Below, in pieces: positions 34,180-43,419 of a stretch of 64,000 bases of DNA. Source of the stretch: Bacteroidales bacterium (GTDB lineage: Bacteria > Bacteroidota > Bacteroidia > Bacteroidales > UBA1402); NCBI GenBank assembly GCA_017468435.1, contig JAFUIP010000015.1, positions 124,001-188,000 of the forward strand, given 5' to 3'. Below the pieces are notes generated by a model. It was not told the origin of the DNA, did no database searches, and saw nothing but the letters and a program-made list of their open reading frames with translations. The position numbers and the translations under genes are program-made. Position 1 is the first letter of the stretch. The number at the start of each line of letters is the position of its first letter.

Positions 34180-35124
34180 TCATTTAAAAGCCGGCGTTAC
34201 TAATGCTTGCAAGGCTCGCAGACAAAAGTACCTAAAATCTTTGGATGTATAAATTTTTTTATATCTGCGAAAACGATGACAAAAAGCCCTGAAATGATAG
34301 CTTTTACGCTTGGCATGAAGATAGTACCACATCCAATCACGCAGAAACTCGTCCAAAGCCGGAGACATTGGCTGAATTCTTTCCCTTAAAGCATCATGAA
34401 GATAAATCCTGTCTGGCGAAAAAGTAACATGATGACGCATCTTCAGCTCCCTGAAAATGGAAGGCTTTCTGTGCGAAGTGACATTCTTTCCATGCTGACG
34501 ATAAAGCGTAATGATGCGATCGGTATCGTTGATACCCGATTTACAACATGCCATCGCCGCCGTCCATACATCGTGAAAAGCCAAGCCTTCCGGAAATGGC
34601 AACAAACTCTCTTTTAAACTCTTAGTCAGCAACATACTAGCTCCCTGATATACCGATTGACGATAGAAAATAGGATACAGTTTGTCGATCTCGTTCTCAG
34701 CCACATTATTGTACCGAAATTCTTCTCGCAAACTAAAGCCCATGGAATGGGCCTTTTCGTCTATCAGAAGTGCGTTTCCCACCGCCAAATCCTTATCGGC
34801 TATCAGATTCATTAACACCTCAAGATGATCATCGGTCCAGATATCGTCCTGATCGCAGTAGGCAATATAGTCGCCTTGTGCCTCTTGCAATGCCAGCGCA
34901 AAATTCCTCATAAAACCCTGATTGTTCTCGTTGCGTGAGATTTTCATGGATGAAAAACGTCGGGCATAGTCGTTCAAAAATTCCCAGGTAGTATCCGTAC
35001 TAGCATCGTCGCGGACAATAATCTCAAATGCCGGCATTGTCTGTCGCATCAAAGAATCGAGCTGTTCTCTGAGAAACTTGGCGCCATTGTAGGTGCATAA
35101 AACGATGGAAATAGACGGATTCAT
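34180..35124 (-). CDS. Family 2 glycosyltransferase
   Basis: A 314-residue GT2 enzyme beginning SISIVLCTYNGAKFLREQLD, with IIVRDDASTDTTW, an AYCDQDDIW metal-binding motif (near residue 88) and GLAFHDVWTAAMA. This pattern is typical of rhamnosyl- or similar sugar transferases in O-antigen loci. The ATG at 35124 gives an exact ATGA overlap with the preceding gene's stop and begins the conserved domain. An earlier in-frame ATG at 35172 would add 16 unconserved residues. The sugar specificity is not readable. Confidence 0.88.
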   Translation of the reverse strand: MNPSISIVLCTYNGAKFLREQLDSLMRQTMPAFEIIVRDDASTDTTWEFLNDYARRFSSMKISRNENNQGFMRNFALALQEAQGDYIAYCDQDDIWTDDHLEVLMNLIADKDLAVGNALLIDEKAHSMGFSLREEFRYNNVAENEIDKLYPIFYRQSVYQGASMLLTKSLKESLLPFPEGLAFHDVWTAAMACCKSGINDTDRIITLYRQHGKNVTSHRKPSIFRELKMRHHVTFSPDRIYLHDALRERIQPMSPALDEFLRDWMWYYLHAKRKSYHFRAFCHRFRRYKKIYTSKDFRYFCLRALQALVTPAFK

Positions 35125-36137
35125 CTTTGAGGCATGAGGGTTTTCTTCATCAGGTGCGCTATATGATGACACTTGATATATAATTGTTTAAGATAATACT
35201 TAATAATAGACGGCGTTTGATAGTAACGTGATGCCTTTACCCAACCATACTTTTTCACTGCTTGATGAAAAGAGCGTGAATGTTTGTGCGCTTGACGACG
35301 AATCTTCAAAGCCGGATTGCCTTGGTACGCCTCTTCTATGCTTCGTTCCTGACACTGTAGATAGGGAAATTCCAAACTCATTTGAGCCATTATTTCATCC
35401 GCGTGGACCGATGTGGTAAGTACGACCGATGTGTTATACAAAGGCCCGGTAAAGGGTTTCGAATGGCCCAAGCCGATAAAATCACCGGTGGAAAAATCGC
35501 CCGAACGTTCCAAACGAGCATAGGCACAAGTCTGACAGGCATCTCGCAAACTTATTCCGTCTAGAAAAGCACTAAAATAATACTGAGCCTGAGCCTTTTT
35601 CCGATAAAGCAGTTGTCCTTGGTTCCAAAGTGTCAGATAGTAATTATGGCCATCGTTGCCGCGAAATCGAATATCATCTATTTCCTTGATTTTGTGCCTT
35701 TTTTTCAGATACTCAATTTCCTCGGTCAAATAAGAGGACGGAGGTGTTCCATGACAAAACAAATCACAAGTGAGCAAATTATCGGGCTTTTCTCCCAAAA
35801 ACTGATACAATGACGCCACTTGACAAGGCAAACCAACAAAAAGAACCAAAGGAAGATGCTTCAAATCTTCTTGTATTCGTCGATACGTATCATTGATTTT
35901 ACTATGCGTATATTTCGATCCTTTAAGATACTGCAGCATACTTTCGTTATCCACACGCTCATAAACAGCCTGCCATGTCTCATTGTAGCGAACACCATAC
36001 ACCACGCCTCCACGGAAAAGCACATATCGCGAAAGCAAAGTAACAAAACCGCCACTGGCACACTGCTTACGTTCGGTGTGATCTTCGCACCAAACAGCAA
36101 AACAACGACGGGGAGTACTAAGTAATTTACTCTGCAT
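35121..36137 (-). CDS. F420-hydrogenase beta-subunit-like polysaccharide protein without ferredoxin domain
   Basis: A 338-residue member of the coenzyme F420 hydrogenase/dehydrogenase beta-subunit family. Such proteins are common in capsule loci beside pyruvyl transferases. The family segments are CASGGFVTLLSRYVLFRGGVVYGVRY, VLFVGLPCQVASLYQFL, LLTCDLFCHGTPPS and DIRFRGNDGHN. Most relatives begin with a 4Fe-4S ferredoxin module. Here the start at 36137 follows an in-frame stop just upstream, so that module is absent, while Cys residues in the core remain. It overlaps the pyruvyl transferase by 11 bases. The exact reaction is unknown, possibly flavin- or iron-sulphur-linked sugar modification. 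Confidence 0.82.
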   Translation of the reverse strand: MQSKLLSTPRRCFAVWCEDHTERKQCASGGFVTLLSRYVLFRGGVVYGVRYNETWQAVYERVDNESMLQYLKGSKYTHSKINDTYRRIQEDLKHLPLVLFVGLPCQVASLYQFLGEKPDNLLTCDLFCHGTPPSSYLTEEIEYLKKRHKIKEIDDIRFRGNDGHNYYLTLWNQGQLLYRKKAQAQYYFSAFLDGISLRDACQTCAYARLERSGDFSTGDFIGLGHSKPFTGPLYNTSVVLTTSVHADEIMAQMSLEFPYLQCQERSIEEAYQGNPALKIRRQAHKHSRSFHQAVKKYGWVKASRYYQTPSIIKYYLKQLYIKCHHIAHLMKKTLMPQR

Positions 36138-37269
36138 AGGGCGACAAAGCTTTGGTCAAATAATCCATGGAAGTTGCTCTTTCTTGTTCCAAAACAACAT
36201 CCACCTTTTTAAAATCTATCTCATGATGCCAATTTGTATCCGATTCTTGATAGAGTTTATCGGTTAAATGAAACTTAGACAAGAGGTCGGTCATACGTGA
36301 ATGCTGCGATTTTCCATCATTCTGACGAAATCGTGTCAAGGCCACAAAATTCTTGTGCATCAACAGACAAAGCACAGTGGAATGAAAAGAATCTGTCACA
36401 ACATAGGCTGCATTACGCTTCAATGCCAAAAACTCTGCCGGCCCGGCCCATTCACAATATTCTCCATCGATATGATTGGCATGATTGGCTCGCGCCGTCA
36501 CCACACAAACTCGATTTACACCCAGTTGTTGACGAATGCGCTGCACCTGTGCTGCATAATAATCATTTTCACCCACCAAATAACAAAGAATATAAGGCTC
36601 TGTTGCTGGCATTGGAAGTTGCACGCTGTCGGCCAAAGCTTCCCATCGAGAAGCAGGCAACAAAAATACCGGATCGAGCACTGTTTGAATATCTTGTCGC
36701 TGCAAGAGTTCTCGCAGCAAGCGATTTCCTGTATCTTCTCTTACTGCGATAGACTTAAACGAAGGCAGATGTTGCAGATACTTGGCTTTTTTGTCCTCCG
36801 GAATAAACGAAACGCCCAAAGAAGATGAATAGGCTATTTTATCGGAAGCAAAAGACAGGAGATGATAGTCGTTCACGTAGTAAGGATTCCAAATCTGGTC
36901 ACTACCGGAAATAGCACAACAGAACTTATCGGAATAAGCATCGTACTTGCAAAAACTATCCAAATCGTACACACTGACATGGTTTCTCAAAAAACGGAAA
37001 GTATTGCGATAACGTTGCTTGTCGGGGATCTCAAAAAGGACATAACGTGCCGCAGGCCGCAAAGGAATAAAACACCTACGAAGCAACAGATATAACCTAT
37101 GAAAAAGGGATTTTCGCTTGGCCGGATTAACCACCAAATGAAGCAAGGCCGCATCGAAGCCCATGTTATTCAAGACTTCGTGGAGCGCATAAGCCTGCAA
37201 GTTCGTGCCGATGTTATAACTCCCGAACCATGTAACAATTCCTATTTTTTGTTTCTTCTTACGCATCAT
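36127..37269 (-). CDS. Polysaccharide pyruvyl transferase family protein
   Basis: A 380-residue protein of the CsaB/WcaK-type pyruvyl transferase family, which adds pyruvate ketals from phosphoenolpyruvate to surface sugars. Family features are the N-terminal GIVTWFGSYNIGTNLQAYAL, the middle CAISGSDQIWNPYY, SIAVREDTGNRLL, and the C-terminal VVTDSFHSTVLCLLMHKNF. It overlaps both neighbours by 11 bases (flippase upstream, F420-beta-like protein downstream). Paired occurrence with the latter is a known arrangement in Bacteroidota polysaccharide loci. Confidence 0.88.
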   Translation of the reverse strand: MMRKKKQKIGIVTWFGSYNIGTNLQAYALHEVLNNMGFDAALLHLVVNPAKRKSLFHRLYLLLRRCFIPLRPAARYVLFEIPDKQRYRNTFRFLRNHVSVYDLDSFCKYDAYSDKFCCAISGSDQIWNPYYVNDYHLLSFASDKIAYSSSLGVSFIPEDKKAKYLQHLPSFKSIAVREDTGNRLLRELLQRQDIQTVLDPVFLLPASRWEALADSVQLPMPATEPYILCYLVGENDYYAAQVQRIRQQLGVNRVCVVTARANHANHIDGEYCEWAGPAEFLALKRNAAYVVTDSFHSTVLCLLMHKNFVALTRFRQNDGKSQHSRMTDLLSKFHLTDKLYQESDTNWHHEIDFKKVDVVLEQERATSMDYLTKALSPYAE

Positions 37270-38791
37270 TCCGCTTAAATTTCCGGATAATAATCTGCCT
37301 AATTTTTGTTCTTTCCGACATGGACAATCCCACTGTATAAACCACCAAAGACGTACTCAACACTGCCAATGAGACCGACAGACAGAATCTCAACCAAGAG
37401 ATTGGCATCAGATAACAAAGCAACAAAGGAAGAATGGTCGATAAAATGGTCACATAGAATAGATTCCACAAAACTTCTTTAACATACGAAGCAATAGACA
37501 ACTCCAATTGCCGTTTCATGCTTATCATTCTGAACACATGTGCCAATACAGACATCACGATGGAAACAATAAACACGCCTTCTGGCGCTATCAATCTAAA
37601 TTTCAACAAAATATACGCAATAGGAACAATCAGCAGCAAAGAACCTCCCACCGTAATCTGATACCATTTTACTTTTCCTGTAGCCTGAATGGAAGTATAG
37701 AAAGGCGTGGCCAAGGTATCTATCAAAGCATTGACAAGGATAAGTCGGGTAAACAAGGCTGTATGTTCGGGAACCTCTTTCAACCACAAATTCAAAACAA
37801 AATCCATTTCCATGAAAAGAGGCATGATCAGAATAAATAGAAGATAATAGGAGAATCTAGAACTTTGGAAGACCAATTTCATCATTTCCTTACGAATTCC
37901 CGAAGCATAGGCCTTAATGATTTGAGGATTGGTAGCCATCATATAATTGGTGACAAATTGATTGATGGTCATGTACACCTGATATGCCACACCACGAGCC
38001 GCATTCACTTTTGGCCCGAAGAACATATTCAACAAGATATTGATACCCTGACTCTTACCCACTCCGGCCAAGCCTCCGCAAACATTCCATGCGGTATAGC
38101 CGATAATTTCCTTAAAAAGCGGATAATTCCAATAAAAACGATAACGGCATTCTGCATAATAGCGGCGACAATACACATAATAGAAAGCATTGATTCCTAT
38201 GGTAACCACCAACATCAACAAAGCATAAACAATAAGTTTGTCTTCTTGGGATACCAACAATACATACACAATCAGCAACTTCAGCACCGCCTCCACCACT
38301 CCGCAATAGGCAAAGACTTTCATCTTTTCTTTGGCAATGATCATGCTTCGGTACGGAGTTGACATCATGTTGAGTATAAATGCAATGATGCTGGTTTGAA
38401 ACACCCATTGTACCGCCGTGTAACGCTCCGGAGGATATACCATCTTGTGATTCAGAAACCACAAGCCAAAACTTTCGGACAAGAGAAGAATGATAAGTCC
38501 CAAAGCTATAAACACCGTAACATTCAGCTTGAAAACCCGCGCCAATGCTGCATAGTCGGAACGACCGATTTCTATGGAGAAATATCGTTGACAGGCGGAT
38601 GACATAATACCATTGAGAAAAGAAAAAGCTACCACAATTCCTCCTACTGCATTGTAGATACCATAGTCTATCTCGCCCAAAGCATCCAGCACTTCTCGCG
38701 AAGTATAGAAACTGATGAGCATAATAAACAGCATCCTCACATATAGCAGGGCTGTGTTTTTGGCTATTTTTTTCTGGTCTATTACCGACAT
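37259..38791 (-). CDS. Wzx-type polysaccharide flippase (MOP superfamily)
   Basis: A 510-residue multi-pass membrane protein of the MATE/MOP superfamily (O-antigen/PST transporter). It begins with KKIAKNTALLYVRMLFIMLISFYTSREVLDALGEIDYGIYNAVGG, a typical start in Bacteroidales capsule flippases (shown here split: KKIAKNTALLYVRML, then VLDALGEIDYGIYNAVGG). About twelve to fourteen helices are visible. It should flip the lipid-linked repeat unit made by this operon across the inner membrane. It is first in the seven-gene leftward operon, driven by the promoter at 38829-38836. No Wzy polymerase is recognisable in the operon. Confidence 0.88.
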   Translation of the reverse strand: MSVIDQKKIAKNTALLYVRMLFIMLISFYTSREVLDALGEIDYGIYNAVGGIVVAFSFLNGIMSSACQRYFSIEIGRSDYAALARVFKLNVTVFIALGLIILLLSESFGLWFLNHKMVYPPERYTAVQWVFQTSIIAFILNMMSTPYRSMIIAKEKMKVFAYCGVVEAVLKLLIVYVLLVSQEDKLIVYALLMLVVTIGINAFYYVYCRRYYAECRYRFYWNYPLFKEIIGYTAWNVCGGLAGVGKSQGINILLNMFFGPKVNAARGVAYQVYMTINQFVTNYMMATNPQIIKAYASGIRKEMMKLVFQSSRFSYYLLFILIMPLFMEMDFVLNLWLKEVPEHTALFTRLILVNALIDTLATPFYTSIQATGKVKWYQITVGGSLLLIVPIAYILLKFRLIAPEGVFIVSIVMSVLAHVFRMISMKRQLELSIASYVKEVLWNLFYVTILSTILPLLLCYLMPISWLRFCLSVSLAVLSTSLVVYTVGLSMSERTKIRQIIIRKFKRNDA

Positions 38792-38825
38792 AAGAGGCTT
38801 TTCAAAAAATTGAGCTTCACAATGA

Positions 38826-38856
38826 TTGCAAATGTACTATAAATTCGCCACTTTTG
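38826..38856 (+). promoter_or_regulatory. Probable promoter of the divergent GT2-GT4 pair
   Basis: TTG at 38826-38828, 20 bases, then CACTTTTG at 38849-38856 (one mismatch). The ATG is 22 bases downstream. It overlaps the leftward promoter, so the two may compete. Confidence 0.45.
38829..38836 (-). promoter_or_regulatory. Promoter -7 box of the polysaccharide operon
   Basis: TACATTTG on the minus strand, an exact TAnnTTTG match, about 37 bases before the flippase ATG. A TTTG lies about 22 bases upstream on the same strand. It is interleaved with the divergent promoter at 38826-38856. Confidence 0.6.
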
Positions 38857-38878
38857 CACAAATCAATCATTTGTTCTT

Positions 38879-39778
38879 ATGCTGTTCTCCATCATTGTTT
38901 GTACCTACAATCGAGATGCCTATATCTACCGCGCGCTGGAGCATGTGGCGAAGAATCGTTTTCCCTACGAGGATTACGAGGTTTTGCTTATCGACAACAA
39001 CAGCACAGATAACACAAAAAGCGAGTGCAATCGTTTTCAGCAAGCCTATTCGCAGGTGCAGTACCGCTACATCGTCGAAGAAAAACAAGGACTTTCGAAT
39101 GCACGCAACCGTGGTATAGCAGAAGCCGCCGGACAGTGGCTCATCTTTATCGACGACGACGCCTTTATGCACGATGATTATCTATCGCAATTGCAAGCTT
39201 ATTTGCAGGCACATCCCGATACCATGAGCTTCGGCGGACGCATCGATCCATTGTACGAAAGCGGAGAAGAACCGGCTTGGATGAATCCTTGGATGTACTC
39301 CATCATCTCGGCCATTGATATGGGAGCAGAAGTAAAGCCTTTCGATAAAAAATATCCCATCGGCGCCAATATGGGCTTCCACAAAGATTGTCTGAAGGCG
39401 GTGGGCAGCTTTAACCCGAAATTGGGACGTTCCAAGAAAAACCTAATAGGCGGAGAAGAAAAAGAACTGTTCGGAAAGATAAAGGAAGCCGGCATGCCCG
39501 TGTATTACTTCCCGAAAGTGATTGTGCAGCACGTAATTCCGGAGAACCGCACCACCGAAGATTACATCCGCCGCGTGGGCGATGGCATAGGACAAAGCGA
39601 ACGTATCCGCACCTCGCACAGCAAAAAAGCCTATCTGAAACGTGGATTTTTGGAAGCCGTCAAATGGGCCGGAAGCCTGGTGCTCTGGTGCTGGTATCAG
39701 TTGAAAGGACAAAGCATCAAGGCAAAGATGATCATCGTCTTCCGCTATCATATCACCAAAGCATTTTTAGGAAAGTAA
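38879..39778 (+). CDS. Family 2 glycosyltransferase
   Basis: A 299-residue GT2 enzyme: FSIIVCTYNRDAYIYRALE, LLIDNNSTDNT, GLSNARNRGIAEAAGQW and the metal-binding IFIDDDAFMHDDY (near residue 92), with a GGEEKELFGKI motif later. A hydrophobic stretch near the C-terminus (residues about 262-275) may associate with the membrane. It is 4 bases upstream of a GT4 gene and divergent from the polysaccharide operon, so it probably contributes to the same or a linked glycan. Confidence 0.88.
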   Translation: MLFSIIVCTYNRDAYIYRALEHVAKNRFPYEDYEVLLIDNNSTDNTKSECNRFQQAYSQVQYRYIVEEKQGLSNARNRGIAEAAGQWLIFIDDDAFMHDDYLSQLQAYLQAHPDTMSFGGRIDPLYESGEEPAWMNPWMYSIISAIDMGAEVKPFDKKYPIGANMGFHKDCLKAVGSFNPKLGRSKKNLIGGEEKELFGKIKEAGMPVYYFPKVIVQHVIPENRTTEDYIRRVGDGIGQSERIRTSHSKKAYLKRGFLEAVKWAGSLVLWCWYQLKGQSIKAKMIIVFRYHITKAFLGK

Positions 39779-39782
39779 TAGT

Positions 39783-40925
39783 ATGTCACTCAATAAGATA
39801 GTTATCATCGGGCCGGCGCATCCCTACCGCGGAGGCATCGCCACTTTCAGCGAAAGATTGGCCAGACAATTTCAGGCAGAAGGCAAAGAGGTGGAAATGT
39901 TCACCTTCACCTTGCAGTATCCGGGATTTTTGTTTCCGGGAAAGACGCAGTACAGCGAAGATCCGGCGCCCGAATCGCTGAAAATCACACGCAACATCAG
40001 TTCGGTGAATCCCTTCACTTGGATAAAGGTGGGCCGTCAGCTCAAGAAAATGCAGCCCGATATGGTAATTTTTGCTTATTGGATGTCGTTCATGGCGCCC
40101 TGCTTCGGCACGATTGCAGCCTTTCTTCGTAAAAGCAAATGCCAATGTGTAGGACTCATTCACAACATGATACCTCACGAACCCAACATTCTCGACAAAT
40201 TGTTGCCAGGCTATTTCGTGAACAAAATGGACGCTTTCATGGCGCTCTCGCAGTCGGTGGCCAATGATGTGAATCGTTTCGACAAAAAAGGCAAGCCCAA
40301 GATGTTTCGTCCGCACCCCATTTACGACCATTACGGCGATCTCTTGCCTCGCGAAGAGGCTTTGCAAATGCTGCAACTCGATGCCGATTTCCGTTACATT
40401 CTGTTTTTCGGTTTCATCCGCGGATACAAAGGCTTGGACTTGCTCGTTGAGGCCATGGCCGACCCGGAATTGCAGCAAATGCCTGTGAAACTGATTGTTG
40501 CCGGAGAATTTTACGAAGACGAAGAAAAATACACCCAGCGCATCGCCGAGCTCGGATTGCAAGACAAAATCGTCTTATACAAGAAATTCATCTCGAACAA
40601 GGAAGTGAGCCGTTATTTCAGCGCCTGCGACATCGTGGCCCTGCCCTACAAAACAGCCACGCAAAGCGGTGTCACCCAGGTAGCTTTTCATTTTGAAAAA
40701 CCCATGCTGGTGACCCATGTGGGCGGCTTGGGCGAAATCGTTCCCCACGAAAAAATCGGATATGTCGTTGAGCCTCAGCCTCAGGAAATTGCGGCTGCGC
40801 TGAAAGATTTCTTCCTCCGTCAAAGGGCTGCCGAATTTACGACCAACATACCCGAAGAGAAGAAGAAATACGCTTGGTCTAACCTGACAAACGCCCTCGA
40901 AGAGAACTACTTAAGAAGCTTGTAA
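39783..40925 (+). CDS. Family 4 glycosyltransferase
   Basis: A 380-residue GT-B fold glycosyltransferase. It has the N-terminal glycine loop PYRGGIATFSERLARQF and the C-terminal nucleotide-sugar half with FFGFIRGYKGLDLLVEAM, SACDIVALPYKTATQSGV and FEKPMLVTHVGGLGEIV. The usual E-x7-E is represented by the TATQSGVTQVAFHFEKP region. It is co-transcribed with the GT2 gene and its stop abuts the end of the convergent YfhO gene with no spacer. Sugar specificity unknown. Confidence 0.88.
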   Translation: MSLNKIVIIGPAHPYRGGIATFSERLARQFQAEGKEVEMFTFTLQYPGFLFPGKTQYSEDPAPESLKITRNISSVNPFTWIKVGRQLKKMQPDMVIFAYWMSFMAPCFGTIAAFLRKSKCQCVGLIHNMIPHEPNILDKLLPGYFVNKMDAFMALSQSVANDVNRFDKKGKPKMFRPHPIYDHYGDLLPREEALQMLQLDADFRYILFFGFIRGYKGLDLLVEAMADPELQQMPVKLIVAGEFYEDEEKYTQRIAELGLQDKIVLYKKFISNKEVSRYFSACDIVALPYKTATQSGVTQVAFHFEKPMLVTHVGGLGEIVPHEKIGYVVEPQPQEIAAALKDFFLRQRAAEFTTNIPEEKKKYAWSNLTNALEENYLRSL

Positions 40926-43388
40926 TTACTTGCAGCGCTTGTAGCAGATCAGGGCGGCACGCAAGGCCAGCACAGCCATCACCACATACATCAGGATAGC
41001 GCAAACCACAGACAATCTACCGCCTTTATACACGCTGTCGGGACGGAATTCGAAACGGATATCGTGGTTGCCTGCGGGCACATTCAAGGCTCTCAGCGCG
41101 TAGTTCACGCGGAAATGTTCCACCGGTTTTCCGTCAATGTAGGCCTTCCAACCATAAGGATAATAGATTTCGGAGAATACCACGGTGCCATCTTTCTTTG
41201 AGAAACTCTGATACTCAAGCGCATCCGGCGCATACGAACTGAGACGGATACTGGCAGCGGCATCATTTCCGGGAACAAAACCCTCGGTGAAAGAGGCAAA
41301 ATCATCGTCCAAAACTGCCGTATGACGAAGGTCGATTTCGTTGAGCGCGGCACATTCTTCGTTGGGCGTATTCACCACCACCAAAGAATCTACAAACCAA
41401 GCGTTTCCAAATGCCTCCGGATTGCGTTGCGGTACGGCCTGTCCCTGAGTGGGAACAATGATATACTTGGCATTCAGCATGTTGATGACCGGCATATGCA
41501 TCTTGGAGATATGCTCATCAATCAAGTCTTGGTAACGACGCAGTTTGGCTGCCGAATAACCGCCAAGCGACTTGAAATAATACGAAGTGCGCGAATCGTT
41601 GAACGTGTTGGCGGCCAAGTTGAGCACGCGGAAATGCGGATCCTTGTCTTGCAGAATCTGCGCTTCGTAAGGCTGCATCTTGAAGTAATTCTTGTTTTCC
41701 TTTTGGGTAACGAAATTATTTTCATTGAGGAAACGACGATCCACAGGCCACATATCCACCAAAATCAAAGCGCCCAAACCGAGTATAAAATAGGCGTTTT
41801 TCAGTTTGCCTTCGGCATAAATCCACAAGAGCAAAGCAGCCAAAGCAATGAAAATGAACGATCTCCAAGCATCAGAGCTGAGCATGTCCGCACGTTGTTC
41901 CACAATGGCCAGCGACAACCACTTAGGCAATTGCGCAAACATTTGGGCATCGGCCGGCGAAGTGAATGAAAACATAGACTTCCCGAACAAGGCAAAAATC
42001 AGACAGAGTCCGGCAGTAATGCCTGCGGAAATATACAGAAGACTTCTCTTCAAGTGCTTGGCATCTACCTCTTTAGCCATGATGTTCTTTAGCGCCAAGA
42101 ATCCCAAGAGCGGCATGGTCACTTCGGCCACCACCAAAATGGAGGAAACGGCGCGGAACTTATTATACATGGGGAAGTAGTTGAAAAACAACTCCGTAAA
42201 CGGCATGAAATTCTTACCCCAACTCAGCAGCACAGAGAAAATGGTAGCCACCAACAATGCCCATTTGTAAGGACCTTTCACAATGCACAAGCCCAAAACA
42301 AAGAGGAAACAAACGATGGCGCCCACATATACCGGACCCGAAGTGAAAGGCTGCGTGCCCCAATACGTAGGCACCGATTGACAGAATTCTGCAGCCGTTC
42401 TTTTAGGAATGCCCTTAGAAACCAAAGTCTTATACAACTTAGAATCTTCACCCACATGGTAATTCGAAGAAGCGCCCTTGAAGTTGGGAATGAGCAGGGT
42501 CATGATTTCGTCAATGCCGTAGCTCCAAGCCGTGGCGTAATCCAGGTCGAGACCCTTGGTCTTGTTTTCTGCGTCGTCGGCCTTCACCAATTCGGAATGA
42601 CCACCGCGCATGGTTTCCTTCACATATTCGTTGTTGGCCTTGATACTCGCATAGTTAGGTCCGGCGCCTATGGCCACCGCCGACACGAAAAGCAAGGTTG
42701 CCAGCAAAAAGTCTTTGACGCGTTTCTCCTTGATATGAATATAGAGTTCGGCAAAGAAAAGCACACCCATGAGCATAATCAGGTAGTACGACATCTGCGG
42801 ATGCTTCATCAATCCCATGAAAGTGAACAACATAGTGATGAGAATGCCCCAACCGTATTTTTTTCGGTACATCAGCACAAAACCAGCCAAAACCGCCGAC
42901 ATCCAAGCAATGCCTTGTGCCTTCGTGTTGTGGCCCGCCTCTATGATAATGAAGAAGTACGACGAAAAAGTGATGGCAATGGAGCCGACAATACTCATCC
43001 AGGCATTCATACCGAAAGAGCGCATCAAGATGAAGAAACAACAGAAATAGGCCAGCACCATCAGCAAGGTTTCGCTTTTCAAGCCACCGAAACGCATCAC
43101 TTTGGTAACAGGACTCAAGATGCTGGCTGCCGGATATTTTCCGCCACCTATCTGATAATTAGGCATTCCGCTAAACATGGAGCCCGTCCAGAAAGAGTGA
43201 TTTCCCGTTTCCTTCGTATAGGATCGACATTCTTCGTAAGCGCCTCTCCACGTGAGGTTATCGCCCGATTGCAATACCTTTCCCTCCAAGACAGGAGCAC
43301 AATAAATCAGTGTCAAAGAGACGAATACCAAAGCTGCCACCAGATATGGCATAATGTTTTTCCAGTTGTGCTTCATCCAATTTTTCAT
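40926..43388 (-). CDS. YfhO-family membrane protein
   Basis: An 820-residue multi-pass membrane protein of the YfhO family, whose fold resembles GT-C lipid-linked glycosyltransferases. About a dozen helices occupy residues 15-570 (for example MPYLVAALVFVSLTLIYCAPV, FGMNAWMSIVGSIAITFSSY). An extracytoplasmic domain follows (about residues 580-790, with YFKSLGGYSAAKLRRYQ and YYPYGWKAYIDGK), then a last helix. In Firmicutes YfhO is linked to glycosylation of lipoteichoic acid. The role in Bacteroidota is not established. It lies downstream of waaA and gltX in the same direction. Confidence 0.85.
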   Translation of the reverse strand: MKNWMKHNWKNIMPYLVAALVFVSLTLIYCAPVLEGKVLQSGDNLTWRGAYEECRSYTKETGNHSFWTGSMFSGMPNYQIGGGKYPAASILSPVTKVMRFGGLKSETLLMVLAYFCCFFILMRSFGMNAWMSIVGSIAITFSSYFFIIIEAGHNTKAQGIAWMSAVLAGFVLMYRKKYGWGILITMLFTFMGLMKHPQMSYYLIMLMGVLFFAELYIHIKEKRVKDFLLATLLFVSAVAIGAGPNYASIKANNEYVKETMRGGHSELVKADDAENKTKGLDLDYATAWSYGIDEIMTLLIPNFKGASSNYHVGEDSKLYKTLVSKGIPKRTAAEFCQSVPTYWGTQPFTSGPVYVGAIVCFLFVLGLCIVKGPYKWALLVATIFSVLLSWGKNFMPFTELFFNYFPMYNKFRAVSSILVVAEVTMPLLGFLALKNIMAKEVDAKHLKRSLLYISAGITAGLCLIFALFGKSMFSFTSPADAQMFAQLPKWLSLAIVEQRADMLSSDAWRSFIFIALAALLLWIYAEGKLKNAYFILGLGALILVDMWPVDRRFLNENNFVTQKENKNYFKMQPYEAQILQDKDPHFRVLNLAANTFNDSRTSYYFKSLGGYSAAKLRRYQDLIDEHISKMHMPVINMLNAKYIIVPTQGQAVPQRNPEAFGNAWFVDSLVVVNTPNEECAALNEIDLRHTAVLDDDFASFTEGFVPGNDAAASIRLSSYAPDALEYQSFSKKDGTVVFSEIYYPYGWKAYIDGKPVEHFRVNYALRALNVPAGNHDIRFEFRPDSVYKGGRLSVVCAILMYVVMAVLALRAALICYKRCK

Positions 43389-43419
43389 TTCAAATAAGAT
43401 TGATTCTACTACGATCTAT

